DNA from: a bacterium BRH_c32
GTDB lineage: Bacteria; Bacteroidota; Ignavibacteria; Ignavibacteriales; Melioribacteraceae
Direction: 5' to 3'
Assembly: GCA_001516025.1 (NCBI GenBank)
Contig: LOEU01000032.1
Coordinates: forward strand, 41,844-105,843
DNA: 64,000 nt
In this document: positions 17,528-24,745 of the stretch, piece by piece
Position numbering within the stretch: position 1 is the first letter of the stretch
Layout: the number at the start of each line of letters is the position of its first letter
The notes under the pieces: generated by a model
The model's database searches: none
Seen by the model: only the letters and a program-made list of their open reading frames with translations
Told to the model about the DNA's origin: nothing
Program-made: the position numbers and the translations under genes

Positions 17528-18856
17528 ATGGAAGTAAAACTAGATTCACTAAATATCGAAGAAGCGAAATTGCTGGATGAACTCTTGACAAAAGAGATTA
17601 TCAAAAGCGAATCTATTAGAGCAAAGCTTTTTGTGATAGTTGCTTCTCTTCTTCTAATATTCTTTCTAGTTGTTGCTGCATTTTCTTATAATTCACTTCT
17701 TACTTTCGTAACAGATTTTACGCCCTATTATCTAACCGTAGTAATTATATCAATATTTATTGCACGCGAAGTAACCATAAGCAAAGTATTAAAAAGATCA
17801 GGCAACCAATTTGAAAAACTTAATCGAAAAAAAGCATTAGTTGCACGGTATAGTTCAGTCCTTTTTGAAACAAGCATACCGACACTTTTAATTATTGTTT
17901 TTTCTTTCTATACTAAATCATTTTATCTGAATATATCGCCACTTATTTTGCTATATTTTATTTTTATTGCACTTACAACATTGAGCTTGGATTATCGCAT
18001 CTCGTTATTTGCAGGAGCCGTATCCGCTGTCGAATATCTCGCTTTCTCAGCTTATGCTATTAATTACAATACACTTCCTGTAACCGATCCGATTTTTACA
18101 AATAGTTTAATGTATATAGGTAAAGCCATCATGCTCTTAGTATCGGGTGTTGCTGCCGGTTTTGTCGGAGAGCAGCTTAAAAGACAAATAAGAAATACAT
18201 TTCTTACTCTTTTAGAGAGAAATAGAGTAGTAAACTTATTTGATCAGCAGATATCAAAAGAGATTGTCGAAGAGTTGGTCAATAATTCGGGTGAACTAGA
18301 AAGTAAAAGAAAATTTGTTTGTATTATGTTTCTAGATATAAGAGGATTTACGCAATTTGCAGAGAATAAAGAACCTGAAGAGATAATTAGATATCAGAAT
18401 CAAGTATTTGGTTTTATGATAGAAATTATTACCCGAAATGGAGGAGTGATAAATCAATTTCTTGGTGATGGTTATATGGCAACTTTCGGAGCACCTCTTA
18501 GCAGAGGCAATGACTGCCAAAATGCCGTTAATTCAGCTTTAGAAATAATCTCCACGATAAAGGGAAAAAATGATATTGGTGAAATACCGTTTACTGGTAT
18601 AGGAATCGGGCTTCATGCGGGCGAAGTAGTAGCGGGGAATGTCGGCACTTCAATTCGTAAACAGTATTCCATCTCAGGTGTTACTGTAATTCTTGCTTCC
18701 AGAATTGAAGGGTTAACAAAGCAGTATAAGGCACAGCTATTAGTATCGGAACAAGTTCTAAAAGAAATAGATACTACCTCGCTTTCAATCGAAGATATTG
18801 GTCCTGTTGTAGTTAAGGGGCACGAAAACCCAATCGTAATTTATAAACTTGCATAG
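17528..18856 (+). CDS. Membrane class III nucleotidyl cyclase homologue with altered active site
   Basis: A protein of 442 residues. The N-terminal 210 residues hold about six membrane helices, followed by a short linker and a class III cyclase homology domain (about 262-442). The two metal-binding aspartates are kept: D270 in FLDIRGFT and D314 in FLGDGYMATFG. The transition-state Arg is also kept (R392 in ASRIEG). Three substrate positions differ from the adenylate-cyclase consensus. The base-recognition Lys is Q310, and in the block usually read GDTVN the Asp is V385 and the catalytic Asn is I388. It may be a degenerate receptor-like domain, or use an atypical mechanism or substrate. A family-level call is safe; production of cAMP is not. 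Confidence 0.85.
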   Translation: MEVKLDSLNIEEAKLLDELLTKEIIKSESIRAKLFVIVASLLLIFFLVVAAFSYNSLLTFVTDFTPYYLTVVIISIFIAREVTISKVLKRSGNQFEKLNRKKALVARYSSVLFETSIPTLLIIVFSFYTKSFYLNISPLILLYFIFIALTTLSLDYRISLFAGAVSAVEYLAFSAYAINYNTLPVTDPIFTNSLMYIGKAIMLLVSGVAAGFVGEQLKRQIRNTFLTLLERNRVVNLFDQQISKEIVEELVNNSGELESKRKFVCIMFLDIRGFTQFAENKEPEEIIRYQNQVFGFMIEIITRNGGVINQFLGDGYMATFGAPLSRGNDCQNAVNSALEIISTIKGKNDIGEIPFTGIGIGLHAGEVVAGNVGTSIRKQYSISGVTVILASRIEGLTKQYKAQLLVSEQVLKEIDTTSLSIEDIGPVVVKGHENPIVIYKLA

Positions 18857-18864
18857 AGAATAGA

Positions 18865-19626
18865 ATGAATGAATTAAATGAGTTTAAGAAATTTTCACGT
18901 CTGTTATCAGACGAAAGCGGAGCGATAATTAGGAAATATTTCAGAACGCATATTGGATTTGAAAGTAAAAGCGATGAATCACCCGTTACGATTGCCGATA
19001 AAAAGTCGGAAGAAAGAATGCGGGAATTGATAATGAAAGAATTTCCGGAACATGGAATAATTGGGGAAGAATTTGGGAAACATAATCCGGAAGCCGAATA
19101 CCAGTGGGTGCTCGATCCAATCGATGGAACAAAAAGTTTTATTTGCGGTACGGTAACTTTTGGTACAATGATAGCACTTACAAAAAAAGGTGAACCGATT
19201 CTTGGCGTTATTAATCAACCGATACTTAATGAATTTCTGATTGGCGATAATGATACTGCGCTGCTTAATGATGTAAAGGTAAAAGTAAGAGAATGCGAAA
19301 ATTTATCAGATGCAGTATTGCTAACCACCGACCATAAGAATATTGAGAAGTATCAGGATAAAGAAAAATTTGATGAATTAATTAATAGATGCAAGCTTTA
19401 TCGCAATTGGGGCGATTGCTATGGATATTATCTCGTTGCCACAGGATATGCAGATATAATGCTCGATCCGATTATGAGTGTGTGGGATTTAATGGCTCTT
19501 ATTCCAATTATTAAAGGCGCTGGCGGAGTGATAACAGATTATACCGGCAGCGATCCTGTTAAAGGAAATAGTATTATCGCATCGAATAAAATTTTACATC
19601 CGAAAGTAGTTTCACTGCTAAACTAA
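18865..19626 (+). CDS. hisN: Histidinol-phosphatase, inositol-monophosphatase type (HisN)
   Basis: A 253-residue Mg-dependent phosphatase of the IMPase superfamily. Metal ligands appear in IIGEEFG (E68, E69), DPIDGTKSF (84-92) and the later LDPIMSVWDL. The stretch NWGDCYGYYLVATGYADIM is characteristic of the HisN branch, which hydrolyses histidinol phosphate to histidinol in histidine biosynthesis. It starts 8 bases after the cyclase-like gene and may be co-transcribed with it. The rest of the his operon is not here. An inositol- or other sugar-phosphatase role is possible but less likely. Confidence 0.85.
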   Translation: MNELNEFKKFSRLLSDESGAIIRKYFRTHIGFESKSDESPVTIADKKSEERMRELIMKEFPEHGIIGEEFGKHNPEAEYQWVLDPIDGTKSFICGTVTFGTMIALTKKGEPILGVINQPILNEFLIGDNDTALLNDVKVKVRECENLSDAVLLTTDHKNIEKYQDKEKFDELINRCKLYRNWGDCYGYYLVATGYADIMLDPIMSVWDLMALIPIIKGAGGVITDYTGSDPVKGNSIIASNKILHPKVVSLLN

Positions 19627-19786
19627 GTAATGTAAGGATAACATTATTATTTTTGAAGAGATTCTTTATTTAGGATTATAATCTCTATGGCAGGAGAATA
19701 TCTCATTGATTTCTAAAATCCTTTGGGCACATATTTTCTTTGATTAACTTGGTCAACTTATTATACGATGGCACTATTTAAAATAA

Positions 19787-19814
19787 AAAAAGCCGGTAGA
19801 TAAACCGGCTTTTT
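19787..19814. terminator. Rho-independent terminator between hisN and the ferredoxin gene
   Basis: A perfect 11-bp stem, AAAAAGCCGGT at 19787-19797 with ACCGGCTTTTT at 19804-19814, closes a 6-base loop. It is flanked by A and T tracts and serves the convergent hisN (plus) and ferredoxin (minus) genes. Confidence 0.85.
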
Positions 19815-19831
19815 CGTGGAAACAATTTATA

Positions 19832-20044
19832 TTATTGTTCAACAATAGCACTAACAGCGCATACATCTATGCAAGATTTACAGTCGGTACATAATTCAGG
19901 AACGATAAAAGTATAGTCTTCTGAAAGAGGGGCATTTGTTGTTCCGTTTAACTGAAATTCTTCACCTGCATTATAGATTGCGGAATTTTCACATTCGTCA
20001 ACGCATGCAGAGCAATTAATGCATTCGTCAGTAATTACAACCAT
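19832..20044 (-). CDS. 2[4Fe-4S] ferredoxin
   Basis: A 70-residue cytoplasmic electron carrier. It has two cluster motifs: C8-x2-C11-x2-C14-x3-C18 and C52-x2-C55-x2-C58-x3-C62. The 33-residue spacer is longer than in clostridial ferredoxins and resembles the extended loop of Chlorobi-type ferredoxins. The charge is strongly acidic. Such proteins donate low-potential electrons, for example to or from 2-oxoacid:ferredoxin oxidoreductases or nitrogenase; which partner it serves cannot be told from its neighbours. It is a single-gene unit ended by the hairpin at 19787-19814. Confidence 0.93.
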   Translation of the reverse strand: MVVITDECINCSACVDECENSAIYNAGEEFQLNGTTNAPLSEDYTFIVPELCTDCKSCIDVCAVSAIVEQ

Positions 20045-20122
20045 TATTACATCTCCAATTAATAATTAATAAAAATCATCACTTAAAATATGGGTATCTT
20101 TTCAAAGAAACAAGAGCAAAAA

Positions 20123-20140
20123 GTCTGATTATATTCAGAC
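20123..20140. promoter_or_regulatory. Inverted repeat in the divergent ferredoxin / DNA-glycosylase promoter region
   Basis: A perfect dyad GTCTGA-TTATAT-TCAGAC lies about 80 bases upstream of the ferredoxin start and 85 bases upstream of the glycosylase start. It has no U-tract, so a protein-binding operator is more likely than a terminator. The evidence is symmetry and position only. Confidence 0.3.
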
Positions 20141-20225
20141 CGTTGGTCTTATTATTGTGATGCCGGAGTTTTTACTAATAAGGTAATTCATTATTTTTGA
20201 CAATACATTAAGAAAAGAGCAAAAG

Positions 20226-20714
20226 ATGAAAAAATATTCATTTCCACCCATAGTGGATAAGAATTCAAAAATATTAATTCTTGGTTCAATGCCCGGTGAG
20301 CGATCTCTACAGGCGAATGAATATTATGCTCATCCGCAAAACAAATTTTGGAAGATAATGATGACTATCTTCGGCGAATCTCAAATGCTTGCATACTCAA
20401 AGCGATTGGAAGTGCTTCAAAAAAATCATGTTGCTCTTTGGGATGTATTGGAGAATTGTGAAAGGAAGGGGAGTTTAGATCAGAATATCAAAGCGGAAAT
20501 TCCGAACGATTTTTCTTCATTTCTTTATGAACATAATAATATTACCCACATATTTTTTAATGGAGGCACGGTAGAAAAATTATTTAACAGACATGTACTA
20601 AGACAAGGAAATATAGTATATACAAAACTTCCGAGTACGAGTCCCGCACACGCAGGGATGTCCTTTGAAACTAAACTCAAAATTTGGCGAGAAAAGATCC
20701 TTACTTCCCTTTAG
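20226..20714 (+). CDS. Hypoxanthine/uracil-DNA glycosylase (family 6-like)
   Basis: A 162-residue base-excision repair enzyme of the UDG superfamily, in the branch that removes deaminated adenine (hypoxanthine). The N-terminal block LGSMPGERSL and the following YYAHPQNKFW (33-42), with the conserved Asn39, define the active-site region. LPSTSPAHAGM near residue 140 corresponds to motif 2, which inserts into the DNA minor groove. The length fits the family. An A/G-purine-rich ribosome site (aagaaaagagc) precedes the ATG. The gene stands alone, divergent from the ferredoxin. Activity on uracil opposite G is possible too. Confidence 0.82.
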   Translation: MKKYSFPPIVDKNSKILILGSMPGERSLQANEYYAHPQNKFWKIMMTIFGESQMLAYSKRLEVLQKNHVALWDVLENCERKGSLDQNIKAEIPNDFSSFLYEHNNITHIFFNGGTVEKLFNRHVLRQGNIVYTKLPSTSPAHAGMSFETKLKIWREKILTSL

Positions 20715-20783
20715 TTTTATTATATCAATAGCTATCGAAATAAAAAGAAAGGTAATGATTTTTGCATATTTTTTAAGAACCCT

Positions 20784-21283
20784 AATTATGATTTTGTAAG
20801 TAACAATATGGAGGGCAATATATATTTTATCCCCGGGGCATATCGAAATGTACCAAACAAAACACTTATTTGCCCGAATTCCAAAGGAGAATTAAATTGA
20901 AAACTAAATTTAGAGGATAAAGAAAGATTAGGAGCTTCGCCGGTAATTACAAAGAATAACGAATTGATTTTCCTACAAATGTAGAAATACCGAAGGAACT
21001 TCCAACAACATTTGAAGTATATCAAAATTATCCTAACCCTTTTAACCCGGAAACAACTATTGAGTACAATTTGCCAACGGAGGGAAATGTAAAACTTGAG
21101 GTATATAATTCAATCGGACAATTGGTTAATATATTAGTTGAAAAAAACCAAAGTGCCGGAAGACAAAGAGTAACTTGGAATGGAAAAGACTCGTTTGGAA
21201 ACTCTGTATCGAGCGGAATATATTTCTACCAGATTAAAACGAATAGCTTTTCTCAAGTGAAAAAGATGATCCTAATTAAATAA
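20784..21283 (+). pseudogene. Remnant of a secreted protein with T9SS C-terminal sorting domain
   Basis: The 3' part (20960-21283) reads without interruption into a type IX secretion sorting domain: VYQNYPNPFNPETTIEYNL, then a beta-rich stretch, ending SSGIYFYQIKT and KKMILIK. No start codon with a ribosome site opens this frame. Upstream, another frame (from about 20784) gives plausible protein such as GNIYFIPGAYRNVP but is broken by a TGA at about 20895. It resumes with LEDKERLGASPVI and reaches a further stop at about 20982; a frameshift would be needed to join it to the sorting domain. I read this as a decayed exported protein, of which less than 170 codons remain. It shows that the lineage has, or had, a T9SS. 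Confidence 0.65.
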
Positions 21284-21295
21284 TTATTATAATGA

Positions 21296-21327
21296 AGAAA
21301 CCCCGCTTCTGCGGGGTTTCTCTTTTT
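21296..21327 (+). terminator. Rho-independent terminator after the T9SS remnant
   Basis: An 11-bp stem, AGAAACCCCGC at 21296-21306 with GCGGGGTTTCT at 21311-21321, has a TTCT loop and is followed by a T-rich tail. It lies just after the pseudogene stop. Its presence suggests that the remnant was once a regular transcription unit. Confidence 0.85.
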
Positions 21328-21391
21328 GAGTAATAAATATATTAATACAACTCAAATCATGAAAAGAAAAAATCTATTTTACGGACAAATC

Positions 21392-24121
21392 TTAATTTAT
21401 CACTTTTCCATCGCCATCGATATATTTTACATCGTAGCCGAGTTTTTTGATACCTTCTTCATATTTTGATTTATCGCCTACAACAACCCAAACCAGATTA
21501 TTCGGTTTAATAACTCTTGCGGCAGTAGTACGAATTTCATCAAGTGTAAGATTTTTTATCTGTGCCGGATAAGTAACATAATAATTATCGTCAAGATTAT
21601 ATCTTACAACATTAGAAAGAGATGCAGAAACGGCTGCATTTGTTTCCCATGAACCGGGGAGTGATAATACACTTTGCTTAATAGTCTTTTCATATTCTTC
21701 TTCGGTTGCCGGTTTTGTGGTAATATATTCCGTGGTTTCACGAAGTATTTCCGCTACCGATTCGCTCGTTTTATCGGTTTGAACTAAACCATAAAAGAAA
21801 TATGGTCTCTGTCCTTTAGCACCGCTAATAAAACTGCCTGATCCATAAGACCAATGTTTAGCTTCGCGAAGATTCATATTAATTCTTGAAGTAAAAGTAC
21901 CGCCGATAATATCATTCATTGCCTCGATTGCAATATTATCTTTATCACCTGAAGGAGGAGCTACTTGAGCACCAAAGATAATTGATGACTGCGAACCGGG
22001 TCGATCCATCAAATAAATTACCGATTTTAATGGAAGCGATACTTCTCCGATATTCTTTCCGGGTACATCGCCCGATTTCCAACCTTTGAATAATTTTTCG
22101 AGTTTTGCTTTTGCTTCGTCTAAAGTAATATCTCCAACTACAACCATAGCTGAATTATTCGGTTTAAACCAAGTATTATGGAATTTTTCTAAATCGTTTT
22201 TAGTAATCTTCATAATAGTAGATTCATATCCCGAACCGCTGAATGGAAGTCCGTAAGCGTGGTTTTCTCCATAAATCAAACGAGGCACTACACGTAATCC
22301 CATTTGAAGAGGAGAAGCCTTTTCCTGTTGGATCTGAATCATCTTTTGTTTGCGAAGTCTCTCTAATTCATTTTCGGGGAATGAAGGATTTAATATAACA
22401 TCCGAAAATATTGCAAGAGATGGATCGAGATTGCTTTTCAATGCGGATAAAGATACAGTAGCCATATCAAGATTGGCAGAAGTATTTAGTGTAGCACCAA
22501 GATTTTGGAGTTCTTCTGTAATCTGAAGAGCATCTTTAGTTTTTGTTCCTTCATCCATCATTGACATTGCTAGGCTTGCCGTACCCGGAATGCCGCTTTG
22601 ATCGGCTGCGAATCCCGCATCGACTAATAATGAAAAATTAACTACCGGTACTGATTTTCTTTCTGCTACATATACCTTAAGACCGTTAGAGAGTTCAGTT
22701 TTCTGAACTGTCGGGAATTTTGCATCGGGAGGAGTTCCGGTATCAGGAAGTTTTGATCTATCCGCTCCCGTAGCGAGTGGTTTAAAATTTGGATATGGAT
22801 TTATTTCAAGAATGAATACACCATCTGAGAGCCATTTATTAGCTGCTGTTTTAATATCCGCGGGAGTTGTACTTTCGATATAACCATTATATGTATTATA
22901 GTAATCAGGGCTTCCGCCATAAACTTGGCTTTGAGCTAAGATATCGGACTTACCGCCGAACCCGCCGATTCTTTCTACACCACGAATAAAATTAGCAAAG
23001 TAAGTTGTTTTTACTCTATCTAATTCCTTTTGAGTAACGCCATCTTTAAGTATTTTTGCCATCTCTTCGTCAATTACTTTTTCAACCGCTGAAACGGGTA
23101 TCCCCGGTTTAACGTCAGCAACGATATTAAATTGACTTCCGATTTCACCGGAGCTGTAATAAACTGAAACGTTAGTACATATCTGATCCGTATAAACTAA
23201 TCTTTTATTCAAACGGGAAATTTTTCCGCTCGAAAGAATATCGGTCAATAGATCGAGATGAGCTAATTCTTTACTGCCCCATTGTGGGATGTTCCAGATT
23301 TTATAAAGTTTTGATTGAGGGACGCGGTCTTCTGCAATTACTCTTTTGCTACCCGTCATTTTTGATATATTTACTTCCGGTTTAATGAGAGGTGGACCGG
23401 GAGGAATATCACCGAAATATTTTTCTACTCTTGTCTTAACATCATCTGCTTTAACGTCACCTGCAACCACGAGAACCGCATTGGCAGCTCCGTAATAGGT
23501 CTTAAACCATTCTTTAACGTCATCTAATGATGCAGCATTAAGGTCTTCCATAGAGCCGATTACTGTCCATGAATAAGGATGTCCTTTTGGATAACAATTT
23601 GTAGTGATTATCTCTTCTGCAATAGCATAAGGATCATTTTCTCCTTGACGTTTTTCATTTTGAACCACACCACGCTGTTCGTCTAATTTACCTTGAGTAA
23701 TTGCTCCGATTAGATGTCCCATACGATCGCTTTCCATCCATAGAGCTAAATCGAATGCAGAGGTAGGAACGTTTTCAAAATAATTTGTTCGGTCATTATT
23801 GGTAGTACCGTTCAAGTCGGTTGATCCAACCTGCTCCATAATCTGGAAATAATCGTCATCATAATTTTCGCTGCCATTGAACATAAGATGCTCGAAAAGG
23901 TGAGCGAAACCGGTCTTGCCCGATTTTTCATTTTTTGAACCTACATGATACCAGATATTGAGTGCTACAATAGGTGCTTTGCTATCTTCGTGAACGATAA
24001 GAGTAAGTCCATTGTCGAGTACGAATTTTTGGTACTTAATCTCTACTTGATTAAGTTTCTGAGAAAATAATTGAGTCGATAATAAGAAAACAAATAGTGC
24101 TGCAAATACTTTTAATTTCAT
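21392..24121 (-). CDS. Periplasmic M16 family zinc peptidase (two-domain)
   Basis: A secreted protein of 909 residues with a signal peptide (residues 1-20, ending LSTQLFSQ). The first M16 half carries the inverted zinc motif H74-x-x-E77-H78 in HLFEHLMFNG, with a further Glu in the DEQRGVVQNEK region as the likely third ligand. The second half (from about 480, TVQKTELSNGLKVYVAERK) lacks HxxEH. This is the usual active/inactive pairing of pitrilysin-like proteases that form a clamshell around short peptides. It probably degrades peptides in the periplasm. It lies 9 bases after the DUF4920 gene on the same strand and likely shares its transcript. Confidence 0.92.
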   Translation of the reverse strand: MKLKVFAALFVFLLSTQLFSQKLNQVEIKYQKFVLDNGLTLIVHEDSKAPIVALNIWYHVGSKNEKSGKTGFAHLFEHLMFNGSENYDDDYFQIMEQVGSTDLNGTTNNDRTNYFENVPTSAFDLALWMESDRMGHLIGAITQGKLDEQRGVVQNEKRQGENDPYAIAEEIITTNCYPKGHPYSWTVIGSMEDLNAASLDDVKEWFKTYYGAANAVLVVAGDVKADDVKTRVEKYFGDIPPGPPLIKPEVNISKMTGSKRVIAEDRVPQSKLYKIWNIPQWGSKELAHLDLLTDILSSGKISRLNKRLVYTDQICTNVSVYYSSGEIGSQFNIVADVKPGIPVSAVEKVIDEEMAKILKDGVTQKELDRVKTTYFANFIRGVERIGGFGGKSDILAQSQVYGGSPDYYNTYNGYIESTTPADIKTAANKWLSDGVFILEINPYPNFKPLATGADRSKLPDTGTPPDAKFPTVQKTELSNGLKVYVAERKSVPVVNFSLLVDAGFAADQSGIPGTASLAMSMMDEGTKTKDALQITEELQNLGATLNTSANLDMATVSLSALKSNLDPSLAIFSDVILNPSFPENELERLRKQKMIQIQQEKASPLQMGLRVVPRLIYGENHAYGLPFSGSGYESTIMKITKNDLEKFHNTWFKPNNSAMVVVGDITLDEAKAKLEKLFKGWKSGDVPGKNIGEVSLPLKSVIYLMDRPGSQSSIIFGAQVAPPSGDKDNIAIEAMNDIIGGTFTSRINMNLREAKHWSYGSGSFISGAKGQRPYFFYGLVQTDKTSESVAEILRETTEYITTKPATEEEYEKTIKQSVLSLPGSWETNAAVSASLSNVVRYNLDDNYYVTYPAQIKNLTLDEIRTTAARVIKPNNLVWVVVGDKSKYEEGIKKLGYDVKYIDGDGKVIN

Positions 24122-24130
24122 AACGCTCCT

Positions 24131-24634
24131 TTATTTAATTATTGCCCCGGTGCCTTTAATTTGATAACCGCCAGCCGGTGAGCAAGTTTCACCCTCGGCA
24201 TGAGCATGTTCTTCTTTCTCCGAAGTTTCTTTCATCTCTTTTTTATCCGAATCTTTATGTTCAGCTTCACTATGTTCCATTTCTTCGGTGGGGGCAGCTT
24301 CTACTTTATAAACTACACCTTCGGCTACTACTGTTTTGCCGATTGCATCTTTCGGAAATACTATCACACCATCATCCACTTTCACTTTTATGATCTGGTC
24401 TTCTTTATCTCCTTGTACGTCAATCCAGCAACCTGCATGTTCGCATACTTTTACGATTTTTCCTGTAATCTGAACTGTTTTACCTTCAAAATCTTTTGCA
24501 TGATGAAGAATCTTCATGATTTTGGTTTGCTCTTTGAGTGTGAGCGGTTTGCCGTAATTTTCTTCACCTTCGGCATATATAATTGAAGCAGTGAAAATAA
24601 CTGATAATAAAACGAATAAAAGACGTTTGGTCAT
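24131..24634 (-). CDS. DUF4920 protein with His/Glu/Lys-rich insert
   Basis: An exported protein of 167 residues with a signal peptide (1 to about 21). The core has GKPLTLKEQTKIMKIL, an OB-like strand series, and a CEHAGCW motif typical of DUF4920 proteins. Between about 113 and 150 there is a low-complexity, highly charged insert rich in Glu, Lys and His (EHSEAEHKDS, EEHAHAEGE), ending just before a Cys. His clusters of this kind suggest metal binding, but this is inference. It is the upstream gene of an operon with the M16 peptidase. The role is unknown. Confidence 0.75.
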   Translation of the reverse strand: MTKRLLFVLLSVIFTASIIYAEGEENYGKPLTLKEQTKIMKILHHAKDFEGKTVQITGKIVKVCEHAGCWIDVQGDKEDQIIKVKVDDGVIVFPKDAIGKTVVAEGVVYKVEAAPTEEMEHSEAEHKDSDKKEMKETSEKEEHAHAEGETCSPAGGYQIKGTGAIIK

Positions 24635-24745
24635 ATTTTTCCCTCTTTTGGTTTTTTGATATTATTCTATTCTATAAGTTATCTCACAAAATAATCAAAT
24701 TCAATAAAAAAGCTTTTCTTATATTTGCTAAAAATAGTTTGGATT

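Noticed and set aside
24200..24586. Phe/Tyr-rich 128-codon plus-strand frame opposite the DUF4920 gene
   Set aside because: Composition is that of an antisense read of a Glu/Lys-rich insert; the minus-strand gene has a signal peptide and family motifs.
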